From contig NZ_NRRU01000009.1 in the NCBI RefSeq assembly GCF_016583785.1, forward strand, positions 1 through 64,000: DNA of 64,000 nucleotides. Direction: 5' to 3'. The notes below the pieces were generated by a model. The model was not told the origin of the DNA. It ran no database searches and saw only the letters and a program-made list of their open reading frames with translations. The position numbers and the translations under genes were made by a program. Positions 39,655-49,565 of the stretch are shown piece by piece. Positions within the stretch are counted from its first letter, which is position 1. Each line of letters starts with the position of its first letter. Source of the stretch: Rubrivivax gelatinosus. GTDB lineage: Bacteria; Pseudomonadota; Gammaproteobacteria; Burkholderiales; Burkholderiaceae_C.

Positions 39655-40716
39655 ATGAGGCCCAGCCTGCCAACCCCCACCGTCGTCTGGTCCGACGAAG
39701 GCCGACGCCAGGCGTTCGAACGCTGGCTCGACGCCATCGCCGAACGCCACCGCATCGACCGCACGACCCTCGCCCCCGCGTCCGCCGACGCGAGCTTCCG
39801 CCGCTACCTGCGTGTGGCCGCCGGCAACGGCAGCCTGATCGTGATGGACGCGCCGCCGCCGCAGGAGGACGTGCGCCCCTTCGTGCACGTCGCCGGCCTG
39901 ATCGAAGCCGCCGGGCTGCACGCGCCGCAGGTGCTGGAATGCGACGCCGAACAGGGTTTCGTGCTGCTCACCGACCTGGGCCAGCAGCTCTACCTGGACG
40001 CGCTGCGCGCCGAGGGCCCCCACGCCGATGCGCTGATGCGCGACGCGCTGCGCGCGCTGCTGCAGTTCCAGGCGCAGGTGCCGGCGGATTCGCTGCCACC
40101 CTATGACGAGGCGCTGCTGCGGCGCGAGCTCGCGCTCTTTCCCGAGTGGTGCGTGCAGCGCGAGTTCGGCATCGTCTGGGGCGACAAGGAGCAGCGAGCC
40201 TGGAGCCGTGTCTGCGACGCGCTCGTCGCCAGCGCGCTCGCCCAGCCGCAGGTGGCGGTGCACCGCGACTGGATGCCGCGCAACCTGATGGTGGCCGAAC
40301 CCAACCCCGGCATCCTGGACTTCCAGGACGCGGTGCGCGGGCCCATCACCTACGACCTGGCCTCGCTGCTGCGCGATGCCTTCCTGTCCTGGGACGAGGC
40401 GCAGGAGATCGACTGGGCGGTGCGCTGGTGGGAGCAGGCGCGCCGCGCCGGCCTGCCGCTGGGTGACGCGATGGGCCACGACTTCGGCGAGTTCTGGCGG
40501 GCGCTCGAGTGGATGGGGCTGCAGCGCCACCTGAAGGTGCTGGGCATCTTCTGCCGCCTGAAGCACCGCGACGGCAAGCCGCACTACGCCGAGGATCTGC
40601 CGCGTTTCTTCGCCTACGCGAGCAAGGTGGCGCTGCGCTACGCGCCGCTCAAGCCCCTGCTGCCGCTGCTCGAGCCGATGTCCGGCCAGCGCGTCGGCAC
40701 CGGCTTCACCTTCTAG
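39655..40716 (+). CDS. amgK: N-acetylmuramate/N-acetylglucosamine kinase, aminoglycoside-phosphotransferase fold
   Basis: The 353-residue kinase-like protein has the phosphotransferase catalytic loop HRDWMPRNLMV (HxDxxxxN) and the metal-binding LDFQDA. The N-terminal RRYLRVAAGNGSLIVMDAPP resembles AmgK. In Pseudomonas, amgK lies next to lptD and phosphorylates sugars recycled from peptidoglycan, ahead of MurU; the same divergent lptD arrangement is seen here. The usual murU gene is not next door: a LysR gene follows on the other strand. Its stop and the LysR stop share CTAG. Confidence 0.9.
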   Translation: MRPSLPTPTVVWSDEGRRQAFERWLDAIAERHRIDRTTLAPASADASFRRYLRVAAGNGSLIVMDAPPPQEDVRPFVHVAGLIEAAGLHAPQVLECDAEQGFVLLTDLGQQLYLDALRAEGPHADALMRDALRALLQFQAQVPADSLPPYDEALLRRELALFPEWCVQREFGIVWGDKEQRAWSRVCDALVASALAQPQVAVHRDWMPRNLMVAEPNPGILDFQDAVRGPITYDLASLLRDAFLSWDEAQEIDWAVRWWEQARRAGLPLGDAMGHDFGEFWRALEWMGLQRHLKVLGIFCRLKHRDGKPHYAEDLPRFFAYASKVALRYAPLKPLLPLLEPMSGQRVGTGFTF

Positions 40717-41675
40717 GCCACACGCGCCAGCCCCGGGGCGCCGGTGGCGGCCAGCCAGGGGTCGCGGTCGTCGCCGCCGAAGAGCTGGATCAGGAACTCG
40801 AGCAGCGCGCGCGTGCGCGCCGGCACGTGTTTGCGGCTGGGCATCGCGGCCCAGATCGACAGCCCGTCCAGGCGCCACTGCGGCAGCACTCGCTCCAGCC
40901 GCCCGAGCGCCAGCGCGTCCTCCAGCGCCAGCGTCGGCAGCCCGGCGATGCCCAGGCCGGCCAGCGCCGCGGCGAGCTGGCTCTCGGTCTCGTGGCAGCG
41001 CAGCGCCGGCGCACGCTCCGGCAGCACGGTGCGGGCCTCCTCGTCCGGCCCCGGCTCGCCGCGCAGCAGCACCAGGCCGCGCGGCAGCAGCGCCGAAGGC
41101 TGCATCAGCAGCTCGTGGCGCGCCAGTTCGTGCGGGTACCGCGGCCGGCCGTGGCGCGCCAGGTATTCGGGCGAGGCGCAGGCGACGACCTCCGAGCGCG
41201 CCAGCCGCCGGGCGACGAAATCGCCGTCGATAGGCCCGCGCAGCGTCAGCAGCGTGATGTCGAAGTCCTCGTCGACGGTCTCGACATGGGCTGGCGCCGA
41301 CAGCTCGATCGAGACCTGCGGATGCAGCGCCCCGAAGCGCGGCAGGTGGCGCAGGATCTGGTGCGTGGCCAGCGCCGACGGGCACAGCAGCCGCAGCTGC
41401 CCGCTCAGGTCGCGCGTGGCTTCGCCGGCCAGCGTGTCGGCTTCGTCGACGTCGGCCAGGATGCGGCGCGCACGCTCGAGATAGGCGTCGCCGACGTCGG
41501 TGAGCGCGACACGCCGCGTCGTACGGTTCAGCAGCCGCGCGCCGAGATGGGCCTCGAGCTCGGCGACGACACGCGTGACCACCGGCGGCGCCATGTCCAG
41601 CACACGCGCCGCCTTCGCGAAGCCGCCTTCGTCGACGACACGCACGAAGACCTTCATCGCGCGCAACTGGTCCAT
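40713..41675 (-). CDS. LysR family transcriptional regulator
   Basis: The 320-residue protein has the N-terminal winged helix (MKVFVRVVDEGGFAKAARVL, then LNRTTRRVALTDVGDAYLE) and the periplasmic-binding-like effector domain. The domain profile resembles the CrgA/DsdC group often annotated as LysR of unknown ligand. Its start is 20 bases from the stop of the M20 peptidase gene, which runs the same way, so it may be last in a pair or act alone. Target unknown. Confidence 0.93.
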   Translation of the reverse strand: MDQLRAMKVFVRVVDEGGFAKAARVLDMAPPVVTRVVAELEAHLGARLLNRTTRRVALTDVGDAYLERARRILADVDEADTLAGEATRDLSGQLRLLCPSALATHQILRHLPRFGALHPQVSIELSAPAHVETVDEDFDITLLTLRGPIDGDFVARRLARSEVVACASPEYLARHGRPRYPHELARHELLMQPSALLPRGLVLLRGEPGPDEEARTVLPERAPALRCHETESQLAAALAGLGIAGLPTLALEDALALGRLERVLPQWRLDGLSIWAAMPSRKHVPARTRALLEFLIQLFGGDDRDPWLAATGAPGLARVA

Positions 41676-41694
41676 CGCGGCGCCCGTCAGCCGG

Positions 41695-43143
41695 TCAGCG
41701 GAAGGCGGCGACCACCTGCGCCACCGCGGCCGTCAGCCGCTTGGCGTAAGGCACGTGCAGGAACTCGTTCGGGCCGTGGGCGTTGCTCTTCGGGCCCAGC
41801 ACGCCGCAGACCATCATCTGCGCCTGCGGGAAGCCGGCCTGCAGCATGCTCATCAGCGGGATCGTGCCGCCCTGGCCGATGTAGCCGACCGGTGCGCCGA
41901 AGTGGGCGTTCGACGCCGCGTTCAGCGAGTCCTCCAGCCAGGCCGGCAGTTCGGGCGCGTTCCAGCCGCTGGCGCCGAGCGCGCCGGCGCGGCCGTCGGG
42001 CACGAAAGTCACGCGGGCGTTGTACGGCGCGTTGTCTTCCAGCAGCGCCTTCAGCCGCACGCTGGCCTCGTGGCCGTCGACCAGCGGCGGCAGGCGCAGG
42101 CTGAGCTTGAACGCGGTGTAGGGGCGCAGCACGTTGCCGGCGCTCTTCATCTCGGGGAACCCGTCGACGCCGGTGACGCTGAGCGTGGGCCGCCAGGTGC
42201 GGTTGAGCAGGCCTTCGACCGGGTCGGTGGTCGTCGGCAACGCCAGCGTGCCGTCGGCGCCGCAGACCCAGGGCATGCGCTTCCAGACGTCGTCGCCGAG
42301 GATGGCCGCAGTGGCCTGGGCCTGCGCGACGCGCGAAGCCGGCACTTCGCAGTGGAAGAACTCGGGCAGCAGCTGGCCGGTCTTGGCGTCCTCCAGCCGG
42401 TCCAGCACCTGGCGCAGGATGCGAAAGCTCGACGGCACCAGGCCGCTGGCGTCGCCGGAGTGGATGCCCTCGGTCAGGATCTCGACCTTCAGCACGCCGC
42501 TGACCATGCCGCGCAGGCTGGTCGTCAGCCACAACTGGTCGTAGTTGCCGGCGCCGCTGTCCAGGCAGACGACGAGGCCGACCTGGCCCAGGCGGGGCTT
42601 GAGCGCGTCCAGGTAGGCCGGCAGGTCGTGCGAGCCGCTCTCCTCGCAGGTCTCGATGACGCCGACGCAGCGCGGGTGCGCCGTGCCCTGGGCCTTCAGC
42701 GCCTCGATCGCGGTGACTGCCGCGTAGATCGCGTAACCGTCGTCGGCACCGCCGCGGCCGTAGAGCAGGCCGCCCTCGTACTTCGGCGTCCACGGGCCCA
42801 GGTCGCTGCGCCAGCCGCTGAACTCGGGCTGCTTGTCCAGGTGGCCGTAGAACAGCACCGTGTCGCTGGCGCCGCCGGTGGCGGCGACGTCGAAGAAGAT
42901 CACCGGGGTGCGCCCGGGAATGCGCACGATCTCGATCGCCAGGCCCGGCACGCGGCGCGCCTCGACCCAGGCCACGGCGTCCTGCACGACACGCTCGATG
43001 TAACCGTGCGCCTGCCAGTCGGCGTCGAACATCGGGCTCTTGGCGGGCACGGCGATGTAGTCGGTGAGCGCGGGCACGATGCGCTCGTCCCAGGCATGGG
43101 CGACGAAATCGGCCAGCGGCAGGTGGCGGTCGGGGGCGTTCAT
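41695..43143 (-). CDS. M20 family metallopeptidase (CNDP-like dipeptidase)
   Basis: The 482-residue cytoplasmic enzyme shows the M20 zinc ligands in order: FYGHLDKQ (His), YGRGGADDGYA (bridging Asp), the TCEESGS Glu pair, LDSGAGNYDQLW (Asp) and a C-terminal SNAHGPNE (His). The intervening lid domain is present. Closest in layout to carnosine/cytosolic-dipeptidase-like members. The substrate is unknown. It faces the dienoyl-CoA isomerase-like gene across 111 bases. Confidence 0.93.
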   Translation of the reverse strand: MNAPDRHLPLADFVAHAWDERIVPALTDYIAVPAKSPMFDADWQAHGYIERVVQDAVAWVEARRVPGLAIEIVRIPGRTPVIFFDVAATGGASDTVLFYGHLDKQPEFSGWRSDLGPWTPKYEGGLLYGRGGADDGYAIYAAVTAIEALKAQGTAHPRCVGVIETCEESGSHDLPAYLDALKPRLGQVGLVVCLDSGAGNYDQLWLTTSLRGMVSGVLKVEILTEGIHSGDASGLVPSSFRILRQVLDRLEDAKTGQLLPEFFHCEVPASRVAQAQATAAILGDDVWKRMPWVCGADGTLALPTTTDPVEGLLNRTWRPTLSVTGVDGFPEMKSAGNVLRPYTAFKLSLRLPPLVDGHEASVRLKALLEDNAPYNARVTFVPDGRAGALGASGWNAPELPAWLEDSLNAASNAHFGAPVGYIGQGGTIPLMSMLQAGFPQAQMMVCGVLGPKSNAHGPNEFLHVPYAKRLTAAVAQVVAAFR

Positions 43144-43254
43144 GGGCGGACTCCTGCGGGTTTCGTGCGAATCCCGCCAGTGTAGGCCGACGCCCCCGCG
43201 CCCCGAGGGGGAGCCGGTCTTCGCAGCGCCCGGGCCGGCCGCTATGCTGGCCCG

Positions 43255-44088
43255 ATGACGACCGACTTCTTCCGCCTCGAGCTCGCCGACTCCGGCGTCG
43301 CCCATCTGCAGCTGGCGCGCCCCGAGCGCCTGAACACGATGACGCCGGCCTTCTTCCCGGCGCTGCGCGAGGTCGTCGAGTCGCTCAACGCCGAGGGCCA
43401 CACGCGCGTGCTGGTGATCTCGTCGACCGGCAAACACTTCAGCGCCGGCATGGCGCTGGACGTCTTCGCCAGCGACATGACGCTGCTGGACACCGGCAGC
43501 GCGCGCCAGCGCCTGGCCTTCCAGGACTCGCTGCGCCAGCTGATGCGCTGCTTCGACGTGCTCGAATCGGCGCGTTTCCCGGTCATCGCCGCGGTCCAGG
43601 GCGGCTGCCTGGGCGGCGCGCTCGACCTCGCCGCCGCCTGCGACCTGCGCGTGTGTTCGGCCGACGCCTTCTTCTCGGTGCAGGAGATCCAGATCGGCAT
43701 GGCCGCCGACCTGGGCGTGCTGCAGCGCTTGCCCAAGATCGTGCCGCCGGGCGTGGCGCGCGAGATGGCCTACACCGGCGAACGTGTCGCCGCCGAGCGT
43801 GCGCTGGCGATCGGCCTGGTCAACGCCGTGCTGCCCGACGCTGCCGCGACGCTGGACCACGCGCTGACGCTGGCCGCGGCGATCGCCGCCAAGTCGCCGC
43901 TGGCGATCGCCGGCAGCAAACGCGCGCTGAACTACGCCGTCGACCACCCGACCGCCGACGCGCTCGACCAGATGACGCTGCTGCAGAGCGCGATCTTCGA
44001 CATCGGCGAGATGGCGCAGGCGATCGAGGCCTGGCAGACGAAGAAGCCGGCCGGTTTCCAGCCGCTGGCGCCCGTGCCGCGCGTCTAG
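43255..44088 (+). CDS. enoyl-CoA hydratase/isomerase family protein, dienoyl-CoA isomerase-like
   Basis: The 277-residue crotonase-fold enzyme has the oxyanion segment GKHFSAGMAL and GGCLGGALDLAAACDLRV. The segment FSVQEIQIGMAADLGVLQRLPK, here quoted with its end trimmed, matches the Delta3,5-Delta2,4-dienoyl-CoA isomerase group, including the Asp of AADLG. It probably works in degradation of unsaturated fatty acids. TATGCT about 10 bases upstream of the start may be a -10 box. Its stop overlaps the CoA-transferase stop in CTAG. Confidence 0.9.
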   Translation: MTTDFFRLELADSGVAHLQLARPERLNTMTPAFFPALREVVESLNAEGHTRVLVISSTGKHFSAGMALDVFASDMTLLDTGSARQRLAFQDSLRQLMRCFDVLESARFPVIAAVQGGCLGGALDLAAACDLRVCSADAFFSVQEIQIGMAADLGVLQRLPKIVPPGVAREMAYTGERVAAERALAIGLVNAVLPDAAATLDHALTLAAAIAAKSPLAIAGSKRALNYAVDHPTADALDQMTLLQSAIFDIGEMAQAIEAWQTKKPAGFQPLAPVPRV

Positions 44089-45269
44089 CCTTCGGCCTTG
44101 CGCCGCGCGCGCAGCGGCGCCAGCACGGCCTCGGTGTCGGCGCCCAGCGCCGGCGCGTTGCGGCGGTGGCTGCCCGGCGTGCGCGACAGCTTGGGCACGA
44201 TGCCCGGCACCGTGAGCGTGCTGCCGTCGTCCAGCGTCACCGGCAGCAGCATGTCGCGCGCCGCGTAATGCGGGTCGTGCGCGATGTCGGCGGCGGTGTA
44301 GATGCGCCCGCCGGGCACCGCGGCCGCGTCCAGCGCCGCCAGCACCTCGTCGACCGTGCGCGTGGCGGTCCAGGCGCCGATCGCGGCGTCGAGTTCGGCC
44401 ACGCGGGCGACACGGCCGGTGTTGTCGGCGAGTTCGGCGTCGGCCGCCAGGTCCTCGCGGGCTATGGTCTTCATCAGCCGGCGGAAGATGCTGTCGCCGT
44501 TGCCGGCCACCAGCACCTGGCCGTCGCGGCAGACGTAGGCGTTGGTCGGCGCGATGCCCGGCAAAGCACTGCCGGCCGGGCCGCGCACGGCGCCGAAGGC
44601 GCTGTATTCGGGCAGCAGGCTCTCCATGCAGTTGAACACCGCCTCGTAGAGCGCGACGTCGACGACCTGGCCGCGGCCACTCTTGCCGCGCTCGTGCAGC
44701 GCCATCAGCACGCCGATGACACCGTGCAGCGCCGCCAGCGTGTCGCCGATCGACACGCCGACACGCACCGGCACGCGCCCGGGCTCGCCGCTCAGGTGGC
44801 GCAGGCCGCCCATGGCCTCGGCGACGACGCCGAAACCGGGTTTGTCGCGGTACGGCCCGGTCTGGCCGTAGCCGCTGACCCGCAGCACGATCAGCTTCGG
44901 GCTGGCCGCCATCAGCGCCTCGGGCGCGAGGCCGAAACCTTCGAGCGCGCCGGGGCGGAAGTTCTCGATCAGCACGTCGGCTTCGAGCGCGAGCTCCCGC
45001 ACCAGCGCCTGCGCCTCGGGGTCCTTCAGGTCGAGCGCGACCGAGCGTTTGTTGCGCGACTGCACCTGCCACCAGACGGAGGTGCCGTCCTTCAACAGCC
45101 GCCAGCGCCGCAGCGGATCGCCGCCGTCGGGCGCCTCGACCTTGATCACGTCGGCGCCGAAGTCGGCCAGCGTCTTGGCGGCGAAGGGGCCGGCGATCAG
45201 CTGGCCCAGTTCCAGCACCTTGAGGCCGGCCAGCGGGCCGGCGGGAGTCGGGTCGGGCGAAGTCTGCAT
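44085..45269 (-). CDS. CaiB/BaiF family (class III) CoA transferase
   Basis: The 394-residue enzyme moves CoA between organic acids. The opening LAGLKVLELGQLIAGPFAAK, the ADVIKVEAPDGGDPLR loop, NKRSVALDLKDPEAQ and the catalytic Asp in GVSIGDTLAAL are conserved. The substrate cannot be read from sequence. It stands alone between the isomerase-like gene and metW, 43 bases downstream of metW on the same strand. Confidence 0.93.
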   Translation of the reverse strand: MQTSPDPTPAGPLAGLKVLELGQLIAGPFAAKTLADFGADVIKVEAPDGGDPLRRWRLLKDGTSVWWQVQSRNKRSVALDLKDPEAQALVRELALEADVLIENFRPGALEGFGLAPEALMAASPKLIVLRVSGYGQTGPYRDKPGFGVVAEAMGGLRHLSGEPGRVPVRVGVSIGDTLAALHGVIGVLMALHERGKSGRGQVVDVALYEAVFNCMESLLPEYSAFGAVRGPAGSALPGIAPTNAYVCRDGQVLVAGNGDSIFRRLMKTIAREDLAADAELADNTGRVARVAELDAAIGAWTATRTVDEVLAALDAAAVPGGRIYTAADIAHDPHYAARDMLLPVTLDDGSTLTVPGIVPKLSRTPGSHRRNAPALGADTEAVLAPLRARRKAEG

Positions 45270-45312
45270 CGGGCGGCGTCCTGTGGGGGCAGGACGGCAG
45301 TCTAGGCGGCGC

Positions 45313-45889
45313 TCAGCCGCGCTGGAACTTGAACACCGCGACGCTGGCGCGAAGGTTGGGCAGCACCCGCACGACGCGCCCGTCCTGCAGCCCGAAGCCG
45401 TCGCTGATCTGCAGCCCGTTCTTGCGCGCCAGCACCTCGAAGTCGGCGTAGGTGCCGACGCGGATGTTGGGCGTGTCGTACCACTCGTAAGGCAGCGCAC
45501 GCGTCACCGGCATGCGGCCGCCGACGACACGCACGCGGTTCGGCCAGTGGGCGAAGTTGGGGAAGCTGACGATGCCGATGCGGCCGACCCGCGCCGTCTC
45601 GCGCAGCATGCGTTCGGCGTTGCGCAGGTGCTGCAGGGTCTCGATCTGCAGCACGACGTCGAAGCTCTGGTCCTCGAACATCGCCAGCCCTTCCTCGAGG
45701 TTGAGCTGGACGACGTTGACGCCGCGCTGCACGCAGGCCAGCACGTTGGCGTCGGCGATCTCGACGCCGTAACCGCTGCAGCCCTTGTGGCGCTGCAGCC
45801 AGGCGAGCAGCTCGCCGTTGCCGCAGCCCAGGTCAAGCACGCGGCTGCCCGGCGGCACCAGGTCGCCGATGATCTGCAGGTCGCGGCGT

Positions 45890-45897
<8 letters not shown>
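45313..45897 (-). CDS. metW: methionine biosynthesis protein MetW
   Basis: The 194-residue protein is a SAM-dependent-methyltransferase-fold protein ([16 protein letters not shown]) that always pairs with MetX in betaproteobacteria. It is needed for full homoserine acylation activity. The family marker [20 protein letters not shown] and the [11 protein letters not shown] segment are intact. It overlaps metX by 8 bases. The riboswitch upstream of metX should control both genes. Confidence 0.96.
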
Positions 45898-47044
<1,147 letters not shown>

Positions 47045-47083
47045 AAAACAAAAACCCGGCGCCGCCGTCAGCGGGCACCGGGT
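47045..47083 (-). terminator. intrinsic terminator/attenuator between the SAM-II aptamer and metX
   Basis: On the minus strand ACCCGGTGCC (47083-47074) pairs with GGCGCCGGGT (47063-47054), with one G-U, and is followed by TTTTTGTTTT up to the metX start. An upstream CACCG (47090-47086) can instead pair with CGGTG in the 5' arm, giving an antiterminator-like choice. This makes it an attenuator candidate. Confidence 0.85.
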
Positions 47084-47090
47084 CTCGGTG

Positions 47091-47147
47091 TCCTCTTTAG
47101 CGGCATTTGTTAAAGCGCCCGCAATCAGGAAAACAAATCGGCGCTGG
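47091..47147 (-). promoter_or_regulatory. SAM-II (SAM-alpha) riboswitch
   Basis: Read on the minus strand, P1 is AGCGCC (47145-47140) pairing with GGCGCT (47119-47114). The first loop starts GATTT and contains ATTGC, and the 3' segment is AAATG-CC-GCTAAAGAGG, matching the SAM-II core AAAUG..GCUAAA.AGG. The pseudoknot bases covary: GCGG here pairs with CCGC where the crystallised Sargasso-type aptamer has UGCA with UGUA. It should bind S-adenosylmethionine and turn down metX-metW when SAM is high. Confidence 0.9.
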
Positions 47148-47182
47148 AAGCGCGAAGTATACGAGCCCGGCCGGGCGCGGCT

Positions 47183-48118
47183 TCAGCCGGCGCGCGCCAG
47201 CGTCTCGGACGGGCGTTCGCCGAACTGGCGCCGGTAGTCGGCGGCGAAGGCGCTCAGGTTCCAGAAGCCCCAGGCCTGGGCCGCGGCCTGCACCGTCTGC
47301 CCGCCGCGGCCGGCGCGCAGCAGCCGGCGCACGCCGTTCAGGCGCACGCTGCGCAGGAAGGCCAGCGGCGAGATGCCGGCTTCGTCCTCGAAGGCGTACT
47401 GCAGCGTGCGCCGGCTGACGTGCAGCGCGGCGCAGAGTTCGGCGATGCCGGGCACACGCTCGGGCGCGCCGGCGACGAGCGCATGCGCCTGGGCGACGAG
47501 CTGGCGCCGCGACACCGCGTTGCCGCGCTCGCGCGGCACGCTGCGTGCGGCCAGCAGCGCGACGACGGTGTCCAGCAGCGCGCCTGGCGGCGGCGCCTGG
47601 CCGGCGGCGGCCAGCGCCAGGATCGCACGCGCCAGCGCCAGCGCGTGCTGCCGCTGCACAGCGTCGACCGGCCACCAGGCGGCGTCGCGCGCATCGGGCA
47701 AGGCCAGCGCCGGCGCGCGGCGCGCGAGCAGATCGCGTGCGACGACGATGCCAACGATCGCATGGCCCGGCGGGCTGACGAGTTCGAAGCTGCCGTCATG
47801 GCCGCTGACCATCACGCCAGCGGCCGCGACCCGGCGCCCGTTCAGGCGCGAGCCGTCGTCGGCTTCGGTGATGCCGCACCACAGCGCCCCGGCCCAGACC
47901 TGGCAGCGCTGGCGCAGGCGCTGGCTGGTGCGCTCGCGGAACAGCTGCACGCCGTCGGCCAGGGCTTCGTCGAGGCGGCCGTCGAAGCGGCCTGCGCCGA
48001 GCTGGTCGTACTCCTGGTGCCAGCCGCTCAGGTGCGCGGCGTGTTCGTCGACGTCGCCGGCCGTGCGGCTGGCGGCTCGCCATGGTGCGTGCTGCACACG
48101 GTTCGTGCTTTCGAACAT
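47183..48118 (-). CDS. AraC family transcriptional regulator, EutR-like
   Basis: The 311-residue protein has a C-terminal AraC DNA-binding domain (IAELCAALHVSRRTLQYAFED, here 20 of those residues apply to the first helix-turn-helix; SAFAADYRRQFGERPSETL is the second). The N-terminal effector domain has no marker I recognise. It is divergent from the ethanolamine permease with 84 bases between, the position of EutR, which responds to ethanolamine and B12. Control of the eut genes is therefore likely but inferred. Confidence 0.9.
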   Translation of the reverse strand: MFESTNRVQHAPWRAASRTAGDVDEHAAHLSGWHQEYDQLGAGRFDGRLDEALADGVQLFRERTSQRLRQRCQVWAGALWCGITEADDGSRLNGRRVAAAGVMVSGHDGSFELVSPPGHAIVGIVVARDLLARRAPALALPDARDAAWWPVDAVQRQHALALARAILALAAAGQAPPPGALLDTVVALLAARSVPRERGNAVSRRQLVAQAHALVAGAPERVPGIAELCAALHVSRRTLQYAFEDEAGISPLAFLRSVRLNGVRRLLRAGRGGQTVQAAAQAWGFWNLSAFAADYRRQFGERPSETLARAG

Positions 48119-48202
48119 TGCCGATTCCCGCTAACACGCCGGCCGGGCGCGCTCCTACGCTGCGGAGCAAGGGCCGCACCCGGCCGAGCAAGGGGTTTCC
48201 AC

Positions 48203-49561
48203 ATGTCGCAACCCGCATTGAACAAGTCGCTGTCGACCTGGCAGCTCTGGGGCATCGCCGTCGGGCTGGTGATCTCGGGCGAGTACTTCGGCTGGAGCTA
48301 CGGCTGGGCCGGCGCCGGCACGCTGGGGTTCCTGATCACCGCGGTGTTCATCGCGCTGATGTACACCTGCTTCATCTTCAGCTTCACCGAGCTGACGACC
48401 TCGATCCCGCACGCCGGCGGCCCGTTCGAGTACGGGCGCCGCGCCTTCGGCCCCACCGGCGGCTATCTCGCGGGCTACGCGACGCTGATCGAGTTCGTGT
48501 TCGCGCCGCCGGCCATCGCGCTGGCGATCGGCTCCTACCTCGCGGTGCAGTTCCCGGGGCTGGACCCGAAGATCGCCGCCGTCGGCGCCTACGCGATCTT
48601 CACCGTGCTCAACATCCTGGGGGTGCAGATCGCCGCCACCTTCGAACTCGTCGTCACGGTGGTCGCGATCTTCGAGCTGCTGGTCTTCATGGGCGTGGTC
48701 TCGCCGGGATTCTCGGTCGCGAACTTCGTCAAGGGCGGCTGGGCCGGCAGCGACAACTTCCAGCTGGGCGCGGTCGGCGGCATCTTCGCCGCGATCCCGT
48801 TCGCGATCTGGTTCTTCCTCGCGATCGAAGGCGTGGCCATGGCGGCCGAGGAAGCGAAGGACCCGCAACGCTCGATCCCGCGCGCCTACATCGGCGGCAT
48901 CCTGACGCTGCTGGTGCTGGCCGTCGGCGTCATGGTCTTCGCCGGCGGCGCCGGCGACTGGACCAAACTCTCGAACATCAACGACCCGCTGCCGCAGGCG
49001 ATGAAGGGCATCGTCGGCGACTCCAGCGGCTGGCTGCACATGCTGGTGTGGCTGGGCCTGTTCGGCCTGGTCGCCTCGTTCCACGGGATCATGATCGGCT
49101 ACTCGCGCCAGATCTTCGCGCTCGCCCGCGCCGGCTTCCTGCCGGCGGCGCTGGGGCGCGTGCACCCGCGCTTCAGGACACCGCACCTGGCCGTCGTCGC
49201 CGGCAGCGTGATCGGGCTGCTCGCGATCTTCAGCGACGAATGGCTGCAGTTCGGCGGCCAGACGCTGACCGCCAACATCGTCACGATGAGCGTCTTCGGC
49301 GCGATCGTGATGTACATCGTCAGCATGGCCAGCCTGTTCAAGCTGCGGCGCAGCGAGCCCGAGATGGCGCGCCCGTTCCGCGCGCCGCTGTACCCGTGGC
49401 TGCCGGGCTTCGCGCTCGCCGCCGCGCTGGTGTGCCTGGCGACGATGACCTGGTTCAACCCGCTGATCGCCGCGCTCTTCATCGGCCTGGGCGCGGCGGG
49501 CTACTTCTGGTTCCTGCTGCGCGGCAAGCTGCGCCCGGCGCTGCCGGCCACCGCCGCCTGA
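48203..49561 (+). CDS. eat: ethanolamine permease, APC superfamily
   Basis: The 452-residue inner-membrane carrier has about twelve membrane helices. The sequence LVISGEYFGWSYGWAGAGTLG and SIPHAGGPFEYGRRAFGPTGG match the amino-acid-permease family branch called ethanolamine permease. It should import ethanolamine for the lyase encoded next. Four bases separate it from eutB. AAGGGG lies 8 bases upstream of the ATG. Confidence 0.92.
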   Translation: MSQPALNKSLSTWQLWGIAVGLVISGEYFGWSYGWAGAGTLGFLITAVFIALMYTCFIFSFTELTTSIPHAGGPFEYGRRAFGPTGGYLAGYATLIEFVFAPPAIALAIGSYLAVQFPGLDPKIAAVGAYAIFTVLNILGVQIAATFELVVTVVAIFELLVFMGVVSPGFSVANFVKGGWAGSDNFQLGAVGGIFAAIPFAIWFFLAIEGVAMAAEEAKDPQRSIPRAYIGGILTLLVLAVGVMVFAGGAGDWTKLSNINDPLPQAMKGIVGDSSGWLHMLVWLGLFGLVASFHGIMIGYSRQIFALARAGFLPAALGRVHPRFRTPHLAVVAGSVIGLLAIFSDEWLQFGGQTLTANIVTMSVFGAIVMYIVSMASLFKLRRSEPEMARPFRAPLYPWLPGFALAAALVCLATMTWFNPLIAALFIGLGAAGYFWFLLRGKLRPALPATAA

Positions 49562-49565
49562 GCCC

